Shown piece after piece: positions 1-6,929 of a stretch of DNA of 15,142 nucleotides (position 1 is its first letter; each line of letters opens with the position of its first letter). A program made the position numbers and the translations under genes. The DNA is taken from positions 1 to 15,142 of the forward strand of contig JAYWGG010000273.1 in NCBI GenBank assembly GCA_043778415.1. The letters run 5' to 3'. Under the pieces are notes generated by a model. That model did no database searches. It saw only the letters and a program-made list of their open reading frames with translations, and had not been told where the DNA came from. Source of the stretch: JAYUHK01 sp043778415. GTDB taxonomy: Bacteria; Bacteroidota; Bacteroidia; Chitinophagales; Saprospiraceae.

Positions 1-3000
1 GATGAAAATAGATGCGAACTTTGCAGGCACGAGCTTGACCAACGTAGCAGAAATTAGCGGCGCGAAAGACACCAACGGCAACCCAGCGACAGACATAGAT
101 AGCACGCCAGACAGCAACCCGAACAACGACGGCACACCAACCAACGACGTGACGAACAATGCAAACGGCGACCAAGACGACAGTGACCCCGAAGTAATCG
201 GCGTAACGCAACCGACAGGCGTATTTGATTTGGCATTGACTAAATCATTAGATTCAGGTCAGTCTTCGGTAGTGACAGCAGGCAGCACCGTGAAGTTCAA
301 AATTACAGTAACCAACCAAGGAAACGTAGGTGCAACTGAAATCCAAGTAACGGATAATATCCCTACGGGAATGACTTTGAACGACCCTAACTGGACGTTG
401 AGCAACGGAAAAGCTATCCGTACTATTTCGAGTTTGGCAGCAGGACAATCTGTGACATTAGAAATCACAATGACTGTAAATAGTAATTTCACAGGTACTT
501 CGATTATGAACGTAGCAGAGATTACTGGAGCCAAAGATGACGCGGGAGTAGTGGTGAGGGATATTGACTCATCTCCGAATAACAATGTGCAGAGTGAAGA
601 TGATGAAGGAACTCAAATAGTTACTGTAACTCAAGGCAACGGCGGTACTTGTAGCTTGGCGATAGCAAATATTTCACTTAATAATTGTAATTGCTCTACT
701 ACGGCAACGCCAGTGACAGTCCAAATTTCTTGGACAGCCGCCAACGTGCCAGCAGGTCAGTTGATAGAAGTAAAAGTGGGAGGCGTGGTACAAACCATCA
801 ACCCAGCTACGACTTCATCTCCAGCCACCGTCACATTGAGTTTGCCAGCAGGCTCGACCGCCAACAGCGTAACAGCAGCGTTTGCAAACGGAACTTGCCA
901 AGTGCAGCAGCCATTGAGTATCTCCAAAGATACACAAGCACCAACACTTGCAGGCGTACCAGCCGACGTAACGGTCAATGGTTGTAGCAATACGGGTACA
1001 GTCCCAGCACCACCGACAGTAACTGCAAATGACAACTGTGCGACCAACGTAACAGTAGATTTCAAAGAAACTCGTGTGAATGGAACTTGCGGATATACAG
1101 TATTTAGAACTTGGACAGCAATAGACAACTGCGGAAACAGAACCGAGAAGATTCAAAAAATTACCGTCGGCGACAATACAGCACCAACGATAAAAGTAAC
1201 GAATCCAATCACAGGCGGTAAGCTCAATAACAACGATACATTGACTTATACTTGCCTCAATGCGCCGTCTTTGAGTCCGAATGATGCAGTCATAACCGAT
1301 GATTGCTGCGCAAACTCTACCGTCATCTTTGAAGATGTAGCGGCAGTAGGCGGCAAATGTTCAGAAAAAGGATACATCGTGTTGATGCACTGCCGTTGGA
1401 AAGCGACCGACTGTTGTGGAAATGTAAGCGAATTGAATGTTTATGTCAAAATAGTGGACAACATGCCACCGACTTTGCTTAACATTCCTGCCAACATTAC
1501 CGTATCATGCGACGCAATACCGACCGCAGCAACCACTGTGAAAGCAACCGACGACTGTAGCGATTGTAGCAAAAAACCATCTATTCCGATGGAAGAAACT
1601 ACTACTAAATCTGCTTGCGCAGGAAGCTATACCATTACTCGCACTTGGACAGCGATAGATGACTGCGGAAACGCGGGCAAAGGAACACAAGTAATAACAG
1701 TAATCGATAACACCGCTCCAGTATTGACTGGCGTACCAGCAGACGTAACAGTAGCATCGGCTCCGACACCACCGACGGTAACGGCTTCTGACAACTGCTC
1801 TACCACGCCGATAGCGGTGAGTTATACAGAAACACAAGCAGCCGCCGACGGTTGCAACGTAATCTATACTCGCAAATGGACAGCCACTGACGCGTGCGGA
1901 AACATCACCACCAAAACCCAAAAGGTAACGGTCAATGGTGCAGAACCACAAATCACGAATGCAGATGTAGTAGCAGCAAAATGTAGCCAAGCGAATGGTT
2001 CGGCAACGATTCAGGTAGCAAATGGCGCAAGTAACTTTACTTACACATGGAGTCCAAACGTAGGAACGGCAGGAGCAACGGGTAATATCCGAACCAACCT
2101 CCCAGCAGGCAACTACGAAGTAACGATTGCGGCAGCAAACAGTACGACGTGCTTCAAAAAAGTAACGTTCACGATTGACAACAATACCAATGGCTGCAAC
2201 CCGCCGCCAACAGATTGTCCAGTAGTAACGGGAGTCACGATGACACCGCCGCCTACTTGTCATCAGGAGCAAGGTATCAAAATCACTATCGCAACCACGG
2301 GCGGCTCTAACGTCCAGTACAGCGTGACAGGTGGTCAGACCTACCAAGCCAACGGAACTTTTGCAGGATTGCCTTACGGCACTTACAACATCAAAGTCCA
2401 GAACGGAGACGGCACTTGCGCCATCGCTTATCCGCCATTGACTTATGTAGCTCCGCAAGTTTGTAACACGCCTTGCGACACCGTATTGCCTCCGCCGGCT
2501 TGTGGAAATATTATTCCAGAAAAAACAGCGACCGTAGGAGTAGCAGATTGCCAAGCGACGACGGGCAGCTATTGCTTGCCAATAGAATTGACCAGCATCG
2601 CAAACTATACTCTGATGGACAACGGGACGATTTACAACAACGGATTCAAAGGTTGCGATTTCGATAGCGTATTCTCTTACTTGTACGTCACAGTACCAGC
2701 ACAGGGCGCGCAAGGACCTTACAACCTCAACTCTTGGACGGTAAGCGGGACGACGCACAACGGAGCTTTTGCGAATATCGCAGAGTTAGTAACTAAAATG
2801 AACCAGTGGGACAGTGCAGGAAATTGGGTACAAGATGCAGCAACGAAAACCATCAAAGGTGGTAATCCAGCCAAATTGTACGGCAATATGTCCATCACTC
2901 AACCAAGCACAGGCGACAACGCACTCTTGCAGCTCAACACACAGTTGGTGCCGCACGGAGTAGGACTCACACTCGGCTTGGGTGCGCACACGCTCATCGT

Positions 3001-4183
3001 GACCGATAAAACTACGGGCTGCAAAGACACCGTGACGGTCAATGTAAATAAAGTATCGCCAGCAGGTTGCGGTAGTATTATTACGATTACATCGAAAATC
3101 ATTACTACCTCTGATTGCTCAAAAGGCGCAACATACTGTATCTCGGAGATTCCTTTGACAGAAACGAACTTGTACAACTTCACAGACAATAGCCAGCCGA
3201 TAACGCCTACGCCATCGCCTTGCGGTACTACTTCGTTCTTATTCTTGACAGAGGGAATACATACTCTTATCGTAGTCAATAAGCAAACTTGCTGCCGCGA
3301 CACCGTAGTCATCAAAGTGGTCTGCACTACCGTCCAGACTATCTCATTGACGGTCAATCAGGGCGAAGGTCAGACTATTCCGTTGCACACTGCCGACTTG
3401 ATTGGTAGAATCGCAGGAGTAGAAAAAGCTGGAGGCAATGTTGCAGCACGTTCATCGGGTGGAGAGTTTGCAGGTTTTGAACTCAATAAAGCTGCAAAAT
3501 CGGTCAAAGTAACTGGTCGCGAAGCGGGTGTCGAAGAGTCTATCTTCGTAGTCTGCGATGAAGAAGGAGTCTGTGACACTACGATAATCCGAGTCACCGT
3601 CCTTGCGCCGGGAAGTTCTACCGTTCCGACGGCAGTGGCTGACCAAGCGAGAACCAGAATTGACAGACCAGTAACGGTTGATGTGAAAGGAAACGATAAG
3701 ATTACAGGCAACGGTGGCAACGCCGAAAGAGCAGCAGGTGACGGAACGACTGTGAAATTGGCAAACAAACCAATCCACGGCGAAGTATTACTCAACAGCG
3801 ATGCGACTTTCACCTACAAGCCAGAAAAAGGCTACTGCGGCAACGACGAATTTGAATACAAACTTTGCAACAAAGCAGGCGACTGCAATACTGCCAAAGT
3901 AAGCGTACAAATCATGTGCGACAACCTAATAGTATATTCAGGATTCTCTCCAAACAACGACGGCATCAACGACGTGTTTACGGTACAAGGTATCGAGGAG
4001 TTCCCGAACAGTAAGTTGGCGGTCTTCAATCAAGCGGGTAATGAAGTCTTCAAAAAGACAGGTTACAAGAATGACTGGGACGGCAAGTTTAGAGGTGCAG
4101 ACCTCCCGACGGGTACTTACTTCTATATGTTGGAGGACGGAGAAGGCAACACATTCTCTGGTTACGTACAGATAAATAGATAA
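1..4183 (+). CDS. Giant secreted multidomain adhesin-like protein with T9SS type B (gliding, CHU_C) sorting domain, 5'-truncated
   Basis: The frame is open from the left edge and begins inside a DUF11-type repeat, so the gene starts upstream; the first ATG (position 2) is not a real start. About 1393 residues are visible. Domains in order: tail of one DUF11 repeat (1-74) with an Asp/Asn-rich linker; a complete DUF11 repeat (about 75-211); a Cys-containing beta domain (about 212-309); four HYR-like modules starting near 310, 391, 486 and 569, each with a D(N/T)xAPTL-type opening and a (T/K)ATDxCGN-type close; two SprB-like modules (about 647-730 and 740-825); two unnamed Cys-rich modules (about 834-1022 and 1023-1108); a Big_9/cadherin-like domain (about 1208-1306); and a CHU_C domain (1307-1393) beginning with the hallmark SPNNDGINDVF. 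From family knowledge, CHU_C directs export by the type IX system and surface attachment. An adhesion, matrix or gliding role is inferred. Confidence 0.92.
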   Translation, partial: MKIDANFAGTSLTNVAEISGAKDTNGNPATDIDSTPDSNPNNDGTPTNDVTNNANGDQDDSDPEVIGVTQPTGVFDLALTKSLDSGQSSVVTAGSTVKFKITVTNQGNVGATEIQVTDNIPTGMTLNDPNWTLSNGKAIRTISSLAAGQSVTLEITMTVNSNFTGTSIMNVAEITGAKDDAGVVVRDIDSSPNNNVQSEDDEGTQIVTVTQGNGGTCSLAIANISLNNCNCSTTATPVTVQISWTAANVPAGQLIEVKVGGVVQTINPATTSSPATVTLSLPAGSTANSVTAAFANGTCQVQQPLSISKDTQAPTLAGVPADVTVNGCSNTGTVPAPPTVTANDNCATNVTVDFKETRVNGTCGYTVFRTWTAIDNCGNRTEKIQKITVGDNTAPTIKVTNPITGGKLNNNDTLTYTCLNAPSLSPNDAVITDDCCANSTVIFEDVAAVGGKCSEKGYIVLMHCRWKATDCCGNVSELNVYVKIVDNMPPTLLNIPANITVSCDAIPTAATTVKATDDCSDCSKKPSIPMEETTTKSACAGSYTITRTWTAIDDCGNAGKGTQVITVIDNTAPVLTGVPADVTVASAPTPPTVTASDNCSTTPIAVSYTETQAAADGCNVIYTRKWTATDACGNITTKTQKVTVNGAEPQITNADVVAAKCSQANGSATIQVANGASNFTYTWSPNVGTAGATGNIRTNLPAGNYEVTIAAANSTTCFKKVTFTIDNNTNGCNPPPTDCPVVTGVTMTPPPTCHQEQGIKITIATTGGSNVQYSVTGGQTYQANGTFAGLPYGTYNIKVQNGDGTCAIAYPPLTYVAPQVCNTPCDTVLPPPACGNIIPEKTATVGVADCQATTGSYCLPIELTSIANYTLMDNGTIYNNGFKGCDFDSVFSYLYVTVPAQGAQGPYNLNSWTVSGTTHNGAFANIAELVTKMNQWDSAGNWVQDAATKTIKGGNPAKLYGNMSITQPSTGDNALLQLNTQLVPHGVGLTLGLGAHTLIVTDKTTGCKDTVTVNVNKVSPAGCGSIITITSKIITTSDCSKGATYCISEIPLTETNLYNFTDNSQPITPTPSPCGTTSFLFLTEGIHTLIVVNKQTCCRDTVVIKVVCTTVQTISLTVNQGEGQTIPLHTADLIGRIAGVEKAGGNVAARSSGGEFAGFELNKAAKSVKVTGREAGVEESIFVVCDEEGVCDTTIIRVTVLAPGSSTVPTAVADQARTRIDRPVTVDVKGNDKITGNGGNAERAAGDGTTVKLANKPIHGEVLLNSDATFTYKPEKGYCGNDEFEYKLCNKAGDCNTAKVSVQIMCDNLIVYSGFSPNNDGINDVFTVQGIEEFPNSKLAVFNQAGNEVFKKTGYKNDWDGKFRGADLPTGTYFYMLEDGEGNTFSGYVQINR

Positions 4184-4191
4184 TTATCCAA

Positions 4192-4254
4192 AAAGAAAGG
4201 ATTGAGCCACTCGTGAGCTGAACGTTCAAGAATAAGCTCAATTCTTTCTTTTTT
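4192..4254 (+). terminator. Rho-independent-type terminator after the giant secreted protein
   Basis: The arms 4192-4207 and 4236-4251 form a 16-bp stem with one G-T wobble, starting nine bases after the stop codon and running into a T tract (4248-4256). The loop is long (28 nt) and contains the palindrome TGAACGTTCA (4219-4228), which could fold on its own. The left arm is preceded by A residues, so the element could also work for transcription from the right. Confidence 0.7.
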
Positions 4255-4503
4255 TTAGAAAAAAAACCCTTCATCTATATACCTAAATCCACGCTTCAGT
4301 CAAAAGAGATTGGACGGAAACAGGTTCGGCAAAACAGGGCAGAACAGAATACAAATTTGTAACGACACACACTAAATGGAAGTAAAGAAGCCCAGACAAA
4401 TATTCGCAACAGCTAATTTATCTACCAAAAAAATTCCTATTTATTAGGCGAGATGCGCAGCGATGCCGCTCGAAAAATTGTTAAAAATGCTGTTTAAATT
4501 TCC

Positions 4504-4554
4504 AACACAAGGAGGTTGTTTGCTTTCTCAAGCATCAACCTCTTGTGTTTTTTT
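4504..4554 (+). terminator. Strong terminator-like hairpin with T tract
   Basis: AACACAAGGAGGTTG (4504-4518) pairs with CAACCTCTTGTGTT (4536-4549) with a single bulged G. Inside the loop TGCTT (4521-4525) pairs with AAGCA (4530-4534), so the whole element folds as one long hairpin followed by a run of seven T (4548-4554). No gene with its own promoter is visible just upstream, so it backs up the first terminator or ends an unrecognised short transcript. Confidence 0.65.
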
Positions 4555-4581
4555 GGGCGGCTGGCGGATTGCGTCTTCCCC

Positions 4582-4620
4582 AAAACTCTTGTTTTTTTGA
4601 AAAAAACAAGAGTTTTTTTT
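4582..4620. terminator. Perfect 17-bp inverted repeat with T tract, next to the DUF3822 promoter
   Basis: The arms 4582-4598 and 4600-4616 are exact reverse complements around a single G at 4599, and eight T follow (4613-4620). The sequence is symmetric, so it could terminate transcription from either side. Its left arm repeats the right arm of the preceding hairpin almost exactly (CTCTTGT followed by a T run). It also overlaps the likely -33 element of the following promoter, so an operator-like role is an alternative. Confidence 0.5.
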
Positions 4621-4629
4621 ATACCTTTG
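4596..4629 (+). promoter_or_regulatory. Bacteroidota-type promoter for the DUF3822-rsmD pair
   Basis: TACCTTTG (4622-4629) is a perfect match to the Bacteroidota -7 consensus TAnnTTTG. TTTG at 4596-4599, 22 bases upstream, fits the -33 element spacing. The predicted transcript starts a few bases after 4629 and gives a leader of about 35 nt before the ATG at 4671. The leader is AT-rich with no Shine-Dalgarno sequence, as is usual in this phylum. Confidence 0.6.
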
Positions 4630-4670
4630 CTGCGCAATATTTATTTTGTGTGCAAATCCTGACTTATTTT

Positions 4671-5420
4671 ATGTTCACATTGACTTTGGCGATAGAAGAA
4701 AAAAATATCGTCTATATTTTTCAAAACAATACGCCACTCGAAGTGGGGTCGCACCCTACGAGCGAGCAAATGCCGCTCCAGCACGCTTTGGAAGATTTAG
4801 AAAAACGGTCGCACTTGGAGCTTCAAAAAATCACGGTACAGATTTCGGACAGCCGTTTTTTGCTATTGCCCAACGTTCTTTTTGACGAAAATAGAAAAAA
4901 AGAATTGCTCCACATAGTAGCGGACAGCTATGCCGATGAACAAATTTACGCCGACGAATTGAGTGTGATGAGTGCAAAAAACATATTTCCGCTCGCCCAA
5001 AAAAGCATCGAAACCATCAAAAATATATTCCCCAATGCCCACATCAAGCACATCGCTACGTCGCTGCTCGAAGGATTCGGTAGGATATCGGAGCAGAATG
5101 TGGGCAAAAAATTAATCATTTTCATCAAAGAACAAAGTCTTTACATCGGTTTTTACGGCGGCACTACCGCTACGCCAGTTCTTTTCAACAGCTTTTTGTG
5201 TCACGGAGCGATGGATTTTTTATACTACGTGTTGGCGATTTACCAACAGTTCGAGCTTTCGCAGCAAACTATTCCGCTCTATGTGACGGGTCAAATCGTG
5301 GCGGAGTCAAGCGTTCATCATCTTTTTCAACAATACATAGCCGATGTTCGGCTGCTGACTCCCGCTGCCCACCAACACGAAACGGCGTTTTTGCATTTCG
5401 ATTTATTTCAAAATATTTGA
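4671..5420 (+). CDS. DUF3822 family protein
   Basis: This is a 249-residue protein of the DUF3822 family, which is largely confined to Bacteroidota and commonly sits next to rsmD, as here. The recognisable part is the C-terminal half, where NSFLCHGAMDFLYYVLAIYQ (about residues 170-189) is followed by a short beta strand and a predicted helix that are typical of the family. Family members look like divergent actin/HSP70-type folds, but the function is unknown. The ATG at 4671 was chosen because the MFTLTLAIEE beginning is family-like, it lies about 40 nt after a good promoter, and the open frame further upstream runs through hairpins. No signal peptide or membrane segment is visible, so the protein is probably cytoplasmic. 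It is separated from rsmD by 96 bases with no terminator or promoter, so the two are probably co-transcribed. Confidence 0.82.
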   Translation: MFTLTLAIEEKNIVYIFQNNTPLEVGSHPTSEQMPLQHALEDLEKRSHLELQKITVQISDSRFLLLPNVLFDENRKKELLHIVADSYADEQIYADELSVMSAKNIFPLAQKSIETIKNIFPNAHIKHIATSLLEGFGRISEQNVGKKLIIFIKEQSLYIGFYGGTTATPVLFNSFLCHGAMDFLYYVLAIYQQFELSQQTIPLYVTGQIVAESSVHHLFQQYIADVRLLTPAAHQHETAFLHFDLFQNI

Positions 5421-5516
5421 ATTATTTAAGTATTTTCGCAAAGTAAATTATGATTATTCAAAGTTGTAACTACTTGATTAGCAATTACTTGTGTGAACAA
5501 AAACTAAAAACTATCT

Positions 5517-6080
5517 ATGAGAATTATTGGAGGAAAATTCAAAGGTCGCCGCTTTTATCCGCCTGCCGACAAGTGGCCCACGCGCCCGACGACCGACTTT
5601 GCGAAAGAAGGTTTGTTCAATATACTCAACAACCAGTATGACTTTGAGGAGATGAAAGTCCTCGACTTATTTGGCGGCACCGGCAACCACAGCTACGAGT
5701 TTATTTCGCGCGGCTGCACGGACGTGACCTATGTAGATAACTTTGCGGGCTGCGTACAATTTGCAAAAAAAACTGCGCAAACCCTTGACATAGAGCCGTC
5801 TATCCATATCATTCGGAGCGATGTGTTCAAGTTTGTTACTCGCGACAGCCACCAGTACGACTATATTTTTGCGGGTCCGCCCTATCCGATGCCCAATATC
5901 CCCGAGATACCTGATTTGATACTCGAAAAGAAGCTCCTGAAGCCCGACGCATGGTTGGTATTAGAGCACAATCCGCGCCACAACTTCAAAAATCACCCCA
6001 ACCTACTGCAAGTCCGCAATTACGGCACGACCATTTTCAGCTTTTTCGGCTACCCCGTCGAGCCAGAAAATCTGCTCTAA
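5517..6080 (+). CDS. rsmD: RsmD-like 16S rRNA guanine-N2 methyltransferase with altered catalytic motif
   Basis: The 187-residue product has normal RsmD length and architecture. The N-terminal MRIIGGKFKGRRF is the family signature, followed by RPTTDFAKEGLFNIL (about 23-37). SAM-binding motif I reads DLFGGTGNHSYEF (50-62), with an acidic VD (73-74) at the end of the next strand. RsmD normally methylates G966 of 16S rRNA using SAM, with an (N/D)PPY motif at the active site. Here that motif is GPPY (120-123): Asp, the residue usual in Bacteroidota, is replaced by Gly through the codon GGT. The rest of the motif and the fold signature are intact. The enzyme may therefore be weak or altered in activity, or a sequence error may be involved. 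It follows DUF3822 in the usual Bacteroidota arrangement. The family assignment is secure; its activity is not. Confidence 0.88.
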   Translation: MRIIGGKFKGRRFYPPADKWPTRPTTDFAKEGLFNILNNQYDFEEMKVLDLFGGTGNHSYEFISRGCTDVTYVDNFAGCVQFAKKTAQTLDIEPSIHIIRSDVFKFVTRDSHQYDYIFAGPPYPMPNIPEIPDLILEKKLLKPDAWLVLEHNPRHNFKNHPNLLQVRNYGTTIFSFFGYPVEPENLL

Positions 6081-6117
6081 AATCGTCATAGACAAAAAGA
6101 AAAATGTAAAAAAATAG

Positions 6118-6125
6118 TAACTTTG
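6118..6125 (+). promoter_or_regulatory. Candidate promoter -7 element upstream of the RAYT gene
   Basis: TAACTTTG is a perfect TAnnTTTG match, 38 bases after the rsmD stop. No TTG lies at the expected -33 spacing. The first bases transcribed would include the GGGC palindromes at 6173-6227, leaving a structured leader of roughly 105 nt. Confidence 0.4.
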
Positions 6126-6172
6126 CAAAGACAAAACGTAGCATAAAGTAAAGAAAGCGCATCGCAAAGCAA

Positions 6173-6227
6173 GGGCACAAGCCCGTAAAGAAAGGGCACT
6201 GCCCTTTCTAACCACTGCCCTTTCTAA
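6173..6227. repeat. REP-like palindrome cluster in the RAYT leader
   Basis: Three related units are visible. GGGC-acaa-GCCC (6173-6184) is a small hairpin. AGAAAGGGCA-C-TGCCCTTTCT (6189-6209) is a perfect 10-bp inverted repeat. CACTGCCCTTTCTAA occurs twice in tandem (6197-6211 and 6213-6227) with a 16-base period. RAYT transposases are known to be flanked by short GC-rich palindromes (REP) that they recognise. The position just upstream of a RAYT gene and the matching palindrome inside that gene support this reading. Confidence 0.6.
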
Positions 6228-6238
6228 AAGCAAAACCT

Positions 6239-6841
6239 ATGGAAAAATGGAAAGGCAAATACCGCATACCTTCCGCACGAGCTGCGTGGTGGGACTACGC
6301 CAACGACGGAGGGTATTTTATCACAATCTGTACCGACCATCGGCGGCACTTTTTCGGCAAATGCAGGGAGGGTAAAATGGAGTTATCCACCGCAGGGGCT
6401 ATTGTCCAAGGATTTTGGTACGAGATACCCAAACATTTTCCATTCGTCGAGTTGGGTGCGTTTGTGGTCATGCCGAACCATGTGCATGGGGTTTTGATAT
6501 TGGAAAACGACGGACGTGACGACGACGGGCGCGACGACGACGGACGTGATGAGATAGGGCATTGCCCTATCTCTAACAATGACGACGATCCCCGCACTCC
6601 CGCACAAAAACGATTTCGCAATCAGGGCAAAAATACCGTGTCGTCAATCGTTGGTTCGTTCAAATCGGTATGTACCAAACACATCAATTTGGTGTTTCCG
6701 GAAATGGAATTTGGTTGGCAAAAATTATTTTGGGACAATATTATCCAAGATGAGCAGGCATTTCAAAACATCACCAACTACATTATCACCAACCCACAAA
6801 ACTGGGAAAAGGATAAATTTTACCCAATAGAACAAGTATAA
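6239..6841 (+). CDS. REP-associated tyrosine transposase (IS200-like, Y1_Tnp/HUH)
   Basis: The product is 200 residues. RAYTs are single-copy relatives of IS200/IS605 TnpA that nick single-stranded REP hairpins with a tyrosine nucleophile. Visible signatures are GGYFITICT (about 24-32), the HUH motif in MPNHVHGVL with His81 and His83, GWQKLFWDNIIQDE near 159-172, and NYIITNP with Tyr181, which aligns with the catalytic tyrosine of the E. coli RAYT. All key residues thus appear present. Between the HUH motif and the tyrosine there is an unusual acidic insert, three copies of a five-residue DGRDD-type repeat (91-105), followed by residues encoded by a perfect 23-base palindrome. The gene is flanked by related palindromes rather than by insertion-sequence ends, which favours RAYT over a mobile IS200. 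It sits between rsmD and a secreted protein on the same strand, probably transcribed from its own promoter. Confidence 0.85.
   Translation: MEKWKGKYRIPSARAAWWDYANDGGYFITICTDHRRHFFGKCREGKMELSTAGAIVQGFWYEIPKHFPFVELGAFVVMPNHVHGVLILENDGRDDDGRDDDGRDEIGHCPISNNDDDPRTPAQKRFRNQGKNTVSSIVGSFKSVCTKHINLVFPEMEFGWQKLFWDNIIQDEQAFQNITNYIITNPQNWEKDKFYPIEQV
6509..6553 (+). repeat. Three tandem 15-base repeats inside the RAYT gene
   Basis: The copies are 6509-6523, 6524-6538 and 6539-6553. They are in frame and differ by only a few bases, mainly at third codon positions. They encode DGRDD, DGRDD and DGRDE. The last copy runs straight into the 6551-6573 palindrome. Unit number could vary between strains by slippage without breaking the frame. 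Confidence 0.8.
6551..6573. repeat. REP-like palindrome within the RAYT coding sequence
   Basis: GAGATAGGGCA-T-TGCCCTATCTC is a perfect 11-bp inverted repeat around one base. It shares the pattern AGnnAGGGCA-N-TGCCCTnnCT with the palindrome at 6189-6209, and both are followed closely by TAA. It is read in frame as residues EIGHCPIS, so the element has been accommodated within the protein. Confidence 0.75.
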
Positions 6842-6878
6842 AAACACAACATAATTCAAATATTTTGGTATTAATTTC

Positions 6879-6886
6879 TATTTTTG
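6879..6886 (+). promoter_or_regulatory. Candidate promoter -7 element for the secreted propeller-like protein
   Basis: TATTTTTG matches TAnnTTTG and lies 43 bases before the ATG at 6930. No -33 TTG is found at usual spacing, so support is moderate. Confidence 0.4.
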
Positions 6887-6929
6887 CTAAAAATAAATAT
6901 TGGGTTTAGACATTTCAAAATCAAAAAAA

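Larger units (their letters stand above)
4184..4670. other. 487-base gene-free region with two terminator-like hairpins and a promoter
   Basis: No convincing coding sequence lies between the giant secreted protein and the DUF3822 gene. The frame extending upstream of the DUF3822 start runs through both hairpins and has no family similarity, so it is treated as untranslated. The stretch 4256-4503 contains the 12-bp palindrome TACAAATTTGTA (4350-4361) but no perfect TAnnTTTG promoter. A short non-coding transcript ending at the 4504-4554 hairpin is possible but unsupported. Confidence 0.55.

Noticed and set aside
1505..2758. Long open frame on the minus strand inside the giant secreted protein gene
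   Set aside because: It is rich in Cys, Arg, Ser and Tyr with no domain logic, and it is antisense to a clearly real multidomain protein. The codon bias of the sense gene explains the open frame.
6713..6756. Loss of the RAYT catalytic tyrosine, because GWQKLFWDNIIQDE lacks Tyr where some homologues have YY
   Set aside because: In the E. coli RAYT the nucleophile is the tyrosine of the later DYIYINP segment, which aligns with NYIITNP here (Tyr181). That tyrosine is present.
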